A stretch of DNA of 64,000 nucleotides from Xylanimicrobium pachnodae JCM 13526 = NBRC 107786 (lineage in GTDB: Bacteria > Actinomycetota > Actinomycetes > Actinomycetales > Cellulomonadaceae). The DNA is taken from contig BCWJ01000002.1 of assembly GCA_001592145.1 (NCBI GenBank), positions 186,001 through 250,000 on the forward strand, written 5' to 3'. The position numbers and the translations under genes were made by a program. Of this stretch, positions 9,654-17,032 are shown one piece after another. The stretch's first letter is position 1; each line of letters opens with the position of its first letter. The notes under the pieces are model-generated. The model made no database searches and was not told the origin of the DNA. It saw only the letters and a program-made list of their open reading frames with translations.

Positions 9654-10961
9654 TCACCCGAAGATCCTCACGGGGTCGACGACGTCGGCCACCATGAGCA
9701 GCACGCCCGAGCCCAGCAGCACCACGAACATCACGTAGGCGACCGGCATCATGCGCGCGACGTCGGCCGGGCCGGGCAGCGGGTGGACCCCGCGGAACCG
9801 CGCGACCTGCCGCTTCGCCCCCTCGTACAGCGCGTTGACCACGTGCCCGCCGTCGAGCGGCAGCAACGGGATGAGGTTGAACACGAACAGCGCCATGTTG
9901 AGCGAGGCGAGCAGGCCCAGCACGAACGAGACCCGTTCGGGAACTCCCGCGTCCGCGCCCACGACCTCGACCACGACGCGACCCATGCCCACCACGGACA
10001 TCGCGCTGTCGGCGGACCGCGGGGTGTCGGTGAACGTCGCCTCGGCCGCCTGGTAGATGCGGTACGGGAACGTCGCCACCATCGAGGCGGTGCCCGTGAA
10101 CACCTCGCCGACGACGGCGGGAAGCTCGCTCATGGGCTGGGACGCACGCTGCGCCAAGGAGGACACGCCCAGGAACGCACCCGTGGTCGTCTGCACCGCG
10201 CCGTCCGCGTCCTTCACCGGGGCGCCGTCGGCGTCGAGCACGGCACGCGTGGCCTCGACCGGCGTCACGCTCACGGTGAGCTGCCGGCCGTCACGCTCGA
10301 CGACGACGGGCACCGTCCGGGTGCCGGCCGCGGAGATCTGCGTGAGCACGTCGTTCCACGACTTCACCGCCACGCCGTCGTACGACACGATGCGGTCGCC
10401 CGCCTTGAGCCCGGCGAGCGCGGCCGGTGACGGTGCCGTCGCGGCGTCGCACGCGGCGCCCGTCGCCGTCGGCACGCACGCGCTGACGGTGCCGAGCGTG
10501 GTGCTGGCCTGGTAGACGGGGATCGCGAAGGCCCCCGCCATGAAGACGACGGCGAGCAGGAGGTTCATCACCGGGCCGCCCAGCATGACCGTGAGCTTCT
10601 TGGGCGTGGACAGGTTGTAGAAGGCGCGCGACTCCTCACCGGGGCGGATCTCCTCGACCGACTGGTCGCGCGCGTCGGCGATGACCTGGGAGAAGAACCC
10701 GGTGCGCCGCGGCGCCGTCGCGCCCTCGGGGGCTGGGGGCATCATGCCCACCATGCGCACGTACCCGCCCAGCGGGAACGCCTTGACGCCGTACTCGGTC
10801 TCCCCCTTGGTCCGCGACCACAGCGTGGGCCCGAAACCGATCATGTACTGGCTGACCCGGACGCCGAACCTCTTGGCCGGGACCATGTGCCCCACCTCGT
10901 GCAGGCCGATGGACACGGCGATGCCCACGACGATGACGAGGACCCCGATGACGATGCTCAC
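9654..10961 (-). CDS. rseP: Site-2 (M50) intramembrane zinc metalloprotease RseP-like
   Basis: This intramembrane protease cleaves transmembrane segments, typically of anti-sigma factors and leftover signal peptides. The 435-residue protein has HEVGH at residues 21-25 in its first helix as the zinc site, a PDZ domain (about 155-240, AGLKAGDRIVSYDGVAV) and the second active-site motif NLIPLLPLDGGHV near the C-terminus, giving the third zinc ligand Asp. About four transmembrane helices are expected. It lies between dxr and ispG, as in many actinobacteria. A link to the nearby ECF pair is possible but not shown. Confidence 0.94.
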   Translation of the reverse strand: MSIVIGVLVIVVGIAVSIGLHEVGHMVPAKRFGVRVSQYMIGFGPTLWSRTKGETEYGVKAFPLGGYVRMVGMMPPAPEGATAPRRTGFFSQVIADARDQSVEEIRPGEESRAFYNLSTPKKLTVMLGGPVMNLLLAVVFMAGAFAIPVYQASTTLGTVSACVPTATGAACDAATAPSPAALAGLKAGDRIVSYDGVAVKSWNDVLTQISAAGTRTVPVVVERDGRQLTVSVTPVEATRAVLDADGAPVKDADGAVQTTTGAFLGVSSLAQRASQPMSELPAVVGEVFTGTASMVATFPYRIYQAAEATFTDTPRSADSAMSVVGMGRVVVEVVGADAGVPERVSFVLGLLASLNMALFVFNLIPLLPLDGGHVVNALYEGAKRQVARFRGVHPLPGPADVARMMPVAYVMFVVLLGSGVLLMVADVVDPVRIFG

Positions 10962-11072
10962 CCGACCAGCCTAGGGCCCGGTTCTGGGAGTCGACTGCGC
11001 GCGAACGGCACCCGGGCCGAACGCGTCGGGCACCGCGTCACCTGGTGCGCGGGCAGTGCGGTCGGCGGTGGT

Positions 11073-12263
11073 CTACGCGCGTGCGAGCAGCTCGTCGGCC
11101 CGGCGTCGGGCCCAGTGCTCCGCGTTCTCGACGTCGTCCAGGGTCACCGCCGCCGCACTGACGCCCTGGTGCTCGCCGAGCACCTGCTCGACCGTGGCGA
11201 CGATGTCGAGGAACCCGATCCGCCCGGCCAGGAACGCCGCGACCCCCTGCTCGTTGGCGGCGTTGTACGCCGCGGGGTGCGTGGCGCCGGCAGCGACGGC
11301 CGCCCGCGCCAGCCCGACGGCGGGGAACGTCACCTCGTCGAGCGGCTCGAAGGTCCACGCCGTCGCTCGGCCCCAGTCGCAGGGCGTCGCGACGGGGTCG
11401 AGCCGGTCGGGCCACGACAGGCCCAGCGCGATCGGCAGGCGCATGTCGGGCGGGGAGGCCTGGGCGATCGTGGACCCGTCCACGAACTCGACCATCGAGT
11501 GCACCATCGACTGGGGGTGCACCACCACGGTGATGTCGTCGGCCGGTACGTCGAACAGCAGGTGCGCCTCGATGAGCTCCAGGCCCTTGTTCATGAGCGT
11601 CGCCGAGTTGATCGTCACGACAGGGCCCATGGTCCACGTCGGGTGGGCGAGCGCCTGCTCGGGGGCGACATCCCTGAGCTGGTCGCGGACACGGCCCCGG
11701 AACGGGCCGCCGCTCGCCGTGAGGATCAGTCGCCGCACCTCGCCGTGCGTGCCCGCGCGCAGGGCCTGCGCGATGGCCGAGTGCTCCGAGTCGACCGGCA
11801 CGATCTGGTCCGGACGGCGCATCGCGGCCTTGACCAGCGCGCCGCCGACGACGAGCGACTCCTTGTTCGCCAGCGCGAGCGTCGAGCCCGCCGCGAGCGC
11901 CGCGAGGGTGGGGCGCAGCCCCACCGACCCGGTGATGCCGTTGAGCACCACGTCGGCGCCGCGCCCCGCGAGCTCGACGGCGGCGTCCGGGCCGGCCAGC
12001 ACCTCGACACCGCCGCCGGAGCCGCGCGCCCCGGCGTCGGCGAGCGCGTCGCGCAGCGCACCGGCTCGGGCGGGGTCGGCGACACCGACGGTTGTCACGC
12101 CGAGCTCGGCGGCCTGCCGTGCGAGCAGGCCGACGTCGGCGCCGCCCGCCGTCAGGGACTCGACGCGGAAGCGGTCCGGGTGGCGGCGCACGACGTCGAG
12201 CGCCTGCGTGCCGATGGAGCCGGTGGAGCCGAGGATCGCGACGGTGCGTGGGGTGGCCTGCAT
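11073..12263 (-). CDS. dxr: 1-deoxy-D-xylulose-5-phosphate reductoisomerase
   Basis: Dxr makes MEP from DXP with NADPH, the committed step of the MEP pathway. The 396-residue protein has the NADPH-binding GSTGSIG (12-18), the metal/substrate segment around PVDSEHSAI and [10 protein letters not shown], and the C-terminal helical domain. The ATG at 12263 follows AAGGATG. A TAATCT box lies 74 bases upstream. Only 111 bases separate it from rseP, so dxr-rseP-ispG may form one unit. Confidence 0.96.
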   Translation of the reverse strand: MQATPRTVAILGSTGSIGTQALDVVRRHPDRFRVESLTAGGADVGLLARQAAELGVTTVGVADPARAGALRDALADAGARGSGGGVEVLAGPDAAVELAGRGADVVLNGITGSVGLRPTLAALAAGSTLALANKESLVVGGALVKAAMRRPDQIVPVDSEHSAIAQALRAGTHGEVRRLILTASGGPFRGRVRDQLRDVAPEQALAHPTWTMGPVVTINSATLMNKGLELIEAHLLFDVPADDITVVVHPQSMVHSMVEFVDGSTIAQASPPDMRLPIALGLSWPDRLDPVATPCDWGRATAWTFEPLDEVTFPAVGLARAAVAAGATHPAAYNAANEQGVAAFLAGRIGFLDIVATVEQVLGEHQGVSAAAVTLDDVENAEHWARRRADELLARA

Positions 12264-12336
12264 GGCGTCATCCTTGCAGCCGGCCCTGGTCGGGCGCGGC
12301 GCCGATAACGATTCCGGTCGCACGGCGGTGTGACCC

Positions 12337-12342
12337 AGATTA
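12337..12342 (-). promoter_or_regulatory. Candidate -10 box of dxr
   Basis: TAATCT on the minus strand in the gap between dxr and the divergent SH3-domain gene. The bases after it (GGGTCAC) also follow the TAGTCT candidate upstream of ffh, which supports both as real promoter elements. No strong -35 was seen. Confidence 0.4.
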
Positions 12343-12352
12343 CCTTCGCTGG

Positions 12353-13165
12353 ATGCTCACACAGTCGAAGCGGCCCCTGCGCGGGTCCCGGCGCCGGCTC
12401 CTGACCGGCGTCGTCATGCTGCTGACGGCGGGCACGACCGTGGCGTTCGCCGCCCCCGCCTCCGCCGACCAGGGCGACGGCAGCACCCACACCATCTTCG
12501 CGACCCGGGAGGGGCTGGTCGGCCAGACCACCGCGAACGGGCACGTGATCGTCGAGAACGACCACTTCGTGGCGCTGCCCTCGACGCGCGCCCTGTCCGC
12601 CGACGGGTCGGGCGCGTACACGGTGCGCGTGTGCGCTCCGGCGACCGGTCGCTGCGAGTACGCGCCCGTGTGGGACGTCGGACCGTGGAACACGGGCGAC
12701 GACTACTGGTCCACCACCCGGCACTACGCGCCCGACCTGCCCGTGGGCACCCCGCAGGCGTCGGCCGCCTTCCGGCTCGGGCACCAGGGCGGTCTCGACC
12801 AGTACGGCCGCACGGTCTCCAACCCTGCCGGCATCGACCTCGCCGACGGCACGTTCTCCGGCCTGGGGCTGACCGCCAACGCGTGGATCTCCGTCACCTA
12901 CCTGTGGCAGGGCGATGCCCGCACCGGCGTCATCGACTCCCCCGCCCAGCCGCTCAACGTGCGCAGCGGCCCGAGCACCCGGTACGCGGCCGTCGGCTCG
13001 GCCGTGAACACGGCGCGGGTGCCGCTGCTGTGCCACGCGTACGGGAAATGGGTCACGGGGACGCGAGGCACCACGAACCTCTGGTACCGGATCGGTCCGG
13101 ACAACTGGGTGTCCGACGCCTACGTGATCACCGGCACCGGGAGGCCCGTGGCGCCCCGCTGCTGA
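12353..13165 (+). CDS. Exported protein with C-terminal SH3b domain
   Basis: The 270-residue precursor has a signal peptide with predicted cleavage after ASA (residue 38). Its N-region SRRRLLTG resembles a twin-arginine motif, so Tat export is possible. The central domain (about 45-200, with [13 protein letters not shown] and a Trp/Tyr-rich core) looks like a barrel-type domain seen in cell-wall-associated secreted proteins. The C-terminus (about 205-265, [17 protein letters not shown] to [16 protein letters not shown]) is a bacterial SH3 domain, which commonly binds peptidoglycan. No catalytic residues are evident. It is divergent from dxr and convergent with poxB. Confidence 0.75.
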   Translation: MLTQSKRPLRGSRRRLLTGVVMLLTAGTTVAFAAPASADQGDGSTHTIFATREGLVGQTTANGHVIVENDHFVALPSTRALSADGSGAYTVRVCAPATGRCEYAPVWDVGPWNTGDDYWSTTRHYAPDLPVGTPQASAAFRLGHQGGLDQYGRTVSNPAGIDLADGTFSGLGLTANAWISVTYLWQGDARTGVIDSPAQPLNVRSGPSTRYAAVGSAVNTARVPLLCHAYGKWVTGTRGTTNLWYRIGPDNWVSDAYVITGTGRPVAPRC

Positions 13166-13174
13166 GCGACGGCT

Positions 13175-14893
13175 TCACCACACCTGGCGCAGGTTCGCCT
13201 TCGTGAGGTCGACGAGCTCGTCGCCGCGCCCGGAGAGCAGGGTCCGCAGCGCGTACAGCGCGAATCCCTTGGCCTGCTCCAGCTTGACCGACGGCGGGAT
13301 CGTCAGTTCCTGGCGCTCGGTGACGACGTCGACCAGCGCGGGGCCGTCGTACGCGAACGCCTCGGTGAGCGCGCCGCGCAGCTCACCCGAGCTCTCGACG
13401 CGGAACGCCTTGAGCCCGGCCGCCTCCGCCACCGCGGCCAGGCTCGGGTTCTCCAACCCGGTCGCGTGGGTGACGAACCCGGCCGACTTCATCTCGAGCT
13501 CCACGAAGTTCAGCGAGGAGTTGTTGAACACGACCACCTTGACCGGGAGGTTGTTCTGCCGCAGCGTCAGGAGCTCGCCCAGCAGCATCGCCACCCCGCC
13601 GTCCCCGGACAGGGTGACCACCTGCCGCCCGGTGGCCGCCGCGGCACCCACACCCTGCGGCACCGCGTTGGCCATCGAACCGTGCACGAACGAGCCGATC
13701 ATGGAACGGGCACCGTTCATGCGCAGGTAGCGCGCTGCCCAGATCACGGGTGAGCCGACGTCGGGGATGAACACGGCGTCGTCGGCGGCCAGCTCGTCGA
13801 TGAGCCGGGCGACGTACTGCGGGTGCAGCGGCTGGCCATCCTTGCGGGGCGTGGCGAGCTCGTCGAGCTTGGTGCGCGTCTTGGCGTAGTGCGCCAGCGA
13901 GTCGTCCAGGTGCGCGCGGTCGCCGGCCTGGGGCAGCAGCGGGAGCAGCGCGTCCACGGTGTCGCCCACGTCGCCCACCAGGCCGAGCGCGAGCGGCGCG
14001 CGCCGACCCAGCCGTTCGCCGCGCAGGTCCACCTGGATGACCGTGGCCTTCTCCGGCAGGAACGCGCGGTACGGGAAGTCGGTGCCCAGCATGAGCAGCG
14101 TGTCCGCGTTCTCCATCGCGCGGTACCCCGAGGCGAACCCGAGCAGGCCCGTCATGCCGACGTCGTACGGGTTGTCCGGCTCCACGAACGGCTTGGAGCG
14201 CAGGGTGTGCACCACGGGCGCGGCCAGGCGCTCCGCGAGGGCGACCACCTGGTCGTGGGCGTGCTCGGCGCCGGCGCCCGCGAGGATCGTCACGCGCTTG
14301 CCGCCGCTCAGCAGCTCGGCCGCCTCGGCCAGCTCGTCGGGCGAGGGCAGCACGCGCGGCCGCGTCACGCGCAGCGGCGTCGTCGTCGTGTCCACGGCGT
14401 CGGCGAGCGCCACGTCACCCGGGATGACGACGACGGCGACGCCCTTCTTCTCCACGGCCGCCGTGATGGCGGAGCGCAGGACGCGCGGCATCTGGAGCGG
14501 CGAGGCGACGTACTCGGAGTACACGGACGCCTCGCGGAACAGCTCCTGGGGGTGGGTCTCCTGGAAGTAGCCGCCGCCGATCTCCGCGGTGGGGATGTGC
14601 GCCGCGATCGCGAGCACGGGGACCCCCGAGCGCTGCGCGTCGTAGAGCCCGTTGATGAGGTGCAGGTTGCCCGGCCCGGCGCTGCCGACCGCGACACCCA
14701 GGTGCCCGGTCAGGGCGGCCTCGGCACCCGCCGCGAACGCCGCGGCCTCCTCGTGGCGCACGTGCACCCAGTCGATGCCGGAGCCGCGCAGCGCGTCGGT
14801 GAAGCCGTTGAGCGAGTCCCCGGGGATGCCGTAGACACGCTGGACGCCCGCGGCGACGAGCGTGTCGACCATGTTCTTGGCGACGGTGGTCAT
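13175..14893 (-). CDS. poxB: Thiamine-diphosphate pyruvate oxidase/dehydrogenase (PoxB-like)
   Basis: The 572-residue protein has the pyrimidine-binding domain (Glu in HVRHEEAAAFAAGAE), a central FAD/nucleotide domain and a C-terminal diphosphate-binding domain with GDGGVAMLLGEL and NN at about 35 residues' distance. Sequence style and length match pyruvate:quinone oxidoreductase (PoxB), which converts pyruvate to acetate and CO2 at the membrane. Related ThDP enzymes (acetolactate synthase, oxalyl-CoA decarboxylase) are less likely. Its ATG overlaps the TetR stop by four bases, so it is co-translated with its probable regulator. Confidence 0.88.
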   Translation of the reverse strand: MTTVAKNMVDTLVAAGVQRVYGIPGDSLNGFTDALRGSGIDWVHVRHEEAAAFAAGAEAALTGHLGVAVGSAGPGNLHLINGLYDAQRSGVPVLAIAAHIPTAEIGGGYFQETHPQELFREASVYSEYVASPLQMPRVLRSAITAAVEKKGVAVVVIPGDVALADAVDTTTTPLRVTRPRVLPSPDELAEAAELLSGGKRVTILAGAGAEHAHDQVVALAERLAAPVVHTLRSKPFVEPDNPYDVGMTGLLGFASGYRAMENADTLLMLGTDFPYRAFLPEKATVIQVDLRGERLGRRAPLALGLVGDVGDTVDALLPLLPQAGDRAHLDDSLAHYAKTRTKLDELATPRKDGQPLHPQYVARLIDELAADDAVFIPDVGSPVIWAARYLRMNGARSMIGSFVHGSMANAVPQGVGAAAATGRQVVTLSGDGGVAMLLGELLTLRQNNLPVKVVVFNNSSLNFVELEMKSAGFVTHATGLENPSLAAVAEAAGLKAFRVESSGELRGALTEAFAYDGPALVDVVTERQELTIPPSVKLEQAKGFALYALRTLLSGRGDELVDLTKANLRQVW

Positions 14894-15540
14894 GATGCCC
14901 TTCTCGATGATGGGTGGGACGTGGGTGTGGTCTCGGAGACGTCAGCGGCGATCGTGGGCCACACGAGGTCGCACAGCCGCCGGGCCAGGGCGTCGTCCAG
15001 CGGGGCGTGACCCCAGACGAGCCGGTGATAGAGGGGCGCGAAGAGAACGTCGACGACGAGGTCGACGTCGACGTCCGCGCGGAGGGTGCCCTGGTCGATG
15101 CCGCGGGCCAGGTGCTCGGCGACCCGGTCGCGGCGCGGTGCGAGCCAGCGGGCGAGCAGCGCGGCGCTGAGCCGTTCGTCGCTCGCACTGGCGGCCTGGA
15201 GCTGGCGCAGCAGCGCACCCGCGGGGGTCTGCGTCATGAGGCGGGCGAGTGCCTCGACCTGGCGGGTCACGGCCGTGCGCACGGGCAGCGAGTCGTCGAA
15301 CTCGATGGACTCGTGGAACCGCTCGAGCAGCCCCTCGGCCAGCACGGCGGCGGCGGACGGCCACCACTTGTAGATCGTGGTGCGCGAGACGCCCGCACGG
15401 GTGGCGAGGGCGTCGATCGTGGGCACGCAGCCGCCTGCGAGCGCGAGGTCGGTGGCGGCGTCGAGGATCGCGAGCCGGGTGGCCTGCGACCGTGGGCGGC
15501 CCGGCTTCCCCGCACCCCTATTAGTGGACACGGTGTTCAC
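14890..15540 (-). CDS. TetR/AcrR-family transcriptional regulator
   Basis: The 216-residue product has an N-terminal TetR helix-turn-helix (about residues 15-60: RLAILDAATDLALAGG, then TIDALATRAGVSRTTIYKWW) and a C-terminal ligand-binding domain of variable sequence. The ligand is unknown. It is cotranscribed with poxB and likely controls the pair. The start is placed at GTG 15540; no Shine-Dalgarno is obvious and a GTG three codons later is also possible. A near-perfect 17-bp palindrome covers these start codons. Confidence 0.88.
   Translation of the reverse strand: MNTVSTNRGAGKPGRPRSQATRLAILDAATDLALAGGCVPTIDALATRAGVSRTTIYKWWPSAAAVLAEGLLERFHESIEFDDSLPVRTAVTRQVEALARLMTQTPAGALLRQLQAASASDERLSAALLARWLAPRRDRVAEHLARGIDQGTLRADVDVDLVVDVLFAPLYHRLVWGHAPLDDALARRLCDLVWPTIAADVSETTPTSHPSSRRAS
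15524..15540. promoter_or_regulatory. Candidate TetR autoregulatory operator
   Basis: GTGGACACGGTGTTCAC is a 17-bp palindrome (8-base arms about a central G, one mismatched pair) covering the start of the TetR gene. Position and symmetry suit self-repression of the TetR-poxB operon. Confidence 0.4.
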
Positions 15541-15603
15541 GATACGCCCGTTCCCGGACGAGCGCGCCCGGTGTGGGCAACACCACCGTGGCCTCACCGG
15601 TGG

Positions 15604-16392
15604 CTACCCGGTGCGCGCCGGCGTCTCCCGCGTCCACTCCAGCGTGTAGCGGAACCAGAGCCGGCGCCGCACCCGCGCTCCCGGCAATGCGGCCGCGGCC
15701 GCCGCCACGACGTCGGCGAACGACTCACCGGGGTCCCGCACGGGCATGGTGTCCAGCCCGGCAACCGGCGCCGCGAACGCCGCGCCCCCCGCACCGGTGA
15801 GGCGGCGCGCGATCTTCTTGGCGGCCCCCATCACCGGGTTCGCCACGATCGAGACGGCGTCCACGGCGTAGTCGGCGGGGCCGCTCGGGCGGCCAAGGCC
15901 CACCACCAGCAGGCGCCCGCCGGGGGCGAGCAGGTCGCGCGCCTGCGCGAGCGAGACCTCCAGGCCGCGCTCGTGGGCACAGTGATGCAGCGAGGCGATC
16001 ATCGTGACCGCGGTCGCACCCGTCGCGGGGACGAGCGCATCACCGCGGGCCAGGTCGAAGAACGAGCAGCGCTCGACCGTCACGGCGTCGTCGTGCGCGA
16101 ACCGCCGCGCGGCGACGGCCGCCATCGCCCGGTCGGGATCGATGCCCACCACGCGGGCGACGCCGTGGGAGCGCAGGCGCGCCAGCAGCGCGCCCTCGCC
16201 GCAGCCCACGTCCACGACGACGGCCGGGCCCCGCGTCGCCGGAAGGCGGCGCAGGACCCAGCCGTGGAAGTGGTCGTTGTGGCTCCACGCGGTGCGCGCG
16301 TTGAGCGCGTCGAGACCGCGGGCCAGCCCCCTGACCGCGACGGCGTGCGGGGCACGGCTCGGGCCGTCGATCAACGCGCGGAACGCAGTCAT
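15604..16392 (-). CDS. Class I SAM-dependent methyltransferase
   Basis: The 262-residue protein has the SAM-binding glycine motif VVVDVGCGEGALLARL (about 58-73), the acidic end of strand 2 in VVGIDPDRA, and the later motifs SLHHC and APGGRLLVVGLGRP. This is the general small-molecule or natural-product methyltransferase fold; the substrate is not evident. TAGCGT lies seven bases before the ATG with no Shine-Dalgarno, suggesting a leaderless mRNA. It lies upstream of TetR-poxB on the same strand, 63 bases away. Confidence 0.85.
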   Translation of the reverse strand: MTAFRALIDGPSRAPHAVAVRGLARGLDALNARTAWSHNDHFHGWVLRRLPATRGPAVVVDVGCGEGALLARLRSHGVARVVGIDPDRAMAAVAARRFAHDDAVTVERCSFFDLARGDALVPATGATAVTMIASLHHCAHERGLEVSLAQARDLLAPGGRLLVVGLGRPSGPADYAVDAVSIVANPVMGAAKKIARRLTGAGGAAFAAPVAGLDTMPVRDPGESFADVVAAAAAALPGARVRRRLWFRYTLEWTRETPARTG

Positions 16393-16399
16393 GGCGCGG

Positions 16400-16405
16400 A
16401 CGCTA
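16400..16405 (-). promoter_or_regulatory. Candidate leaderless -10 box of the methyltransferase gene
   Basis: TAGCGT, seven bases before the ATG at 16392. Confidence 0.4.
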
Positions 16406-16463
16406 CCGGCCCGGGCGCCGTGGTGCCCGCCTGCGGCTCAGGCGGCGACGGCCGGCACGCCGG

Positions 16464-16814
16464 TCACGCCGCGGCGCGCGCCTCGGTGACCCACTTGGTG
16501 ATCGTCGCGCCGGTCGAGCCCAGGCTGGAGGCCACCTGCTTGGGCGCCAGCCCGGCGTCGACGGCCTCCAGTGCGGCGTGCACCGTCGCGGCACGCAGCG
16601 CGTCCGCGAGCTCGTTCATGGCCTCCAGGCGGCGCACGTGCTCGTCGTGGTCGGCCGCAGGGCCGGTGGACCAGTCGTGGTGCAGCCCGGCGAGCGCCTC
16701 GGTCAGGCCGAGACCTGGGGTGTGCTGGCGCTCGACCCAGGTGGCGACGGCGGGGGTCAGCTTGGCGGCGGGGGCCTGCTTGGTGGCGGTGGCCTGCTTG
16801 GTGGCGGTGGGCAC
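16464..16814 (-). CDS. Small hypothetical protein with HTH-like C-terminus
   Basis: I do not recognise this 116-residue protein. The N-terminus is Ala/Thr/Lys/Gln-rich with a short repeat (ATKQATATKQ). The middle (about 25-65) is helical and charged, and the C-terminus (APKQVASSLGSTGATITKWV) looks like a compact helix-turn-helix, so DNA binding is conceivable. The GTG at 16814 is well supported by GGAGG six bases upstream. Its 5' flank carries the tctggtcgtcg repeats. It lies between the GH3 gene and the methyltransferase on the same strand. Confidence 0.6.
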   Translation of the reverse strand: MPTATKQATATKQAPAAKLTPAVATWVERQHTPGLGLTEALAGLHHDWSTGPAADHDEHVRRLEAMNELADALRAATVHAALEAVDAGLAPKQVASSLGSTGATITKWVTEARAAA

Positions 16815-16946
16815 GGGGGAACCTCCGGGGGTGGGAACGGTCGTCGGCGACGAACCTAACGACGCGCTCCGCCCGCACCGCCCGCCACACCGGGATTGGC
16901 CCACCTCGACGGGTCGCGCGGCGCGAGACGGCGCGCGGCCCCTCGG

Positions 16947-17014
16947 TCTGGTCGTCGACCCGTGCTCTGGTCGTCGGTCCAACCCGACTACCAGACCACG
17001 AACCGACGACCAGA
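16947..17014. repeat. Direct and inverted repeats between GH3 and the small HTH-like gene
   Basis: TCTGGTCGTCG occurs directly repeated at 16947-16957 and 16966-16976. The second copy extends to TCTGGTCGTCGGT (16966-16978), which has a perfect 13-bp inverted copy at 17002-17014, separated by 23 bases that contain a further partial inverted copy (taccagacca). It lies 3' of the GH3 stop and 5' of the small gene. It could end the GH operon as an RNA hairpin or bind a regulator in front of the small gene; there is no U-tract. Confidence 0.6.
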
Positions 17015-17032
17015 ACCGCCGTCAGCGTGGCG

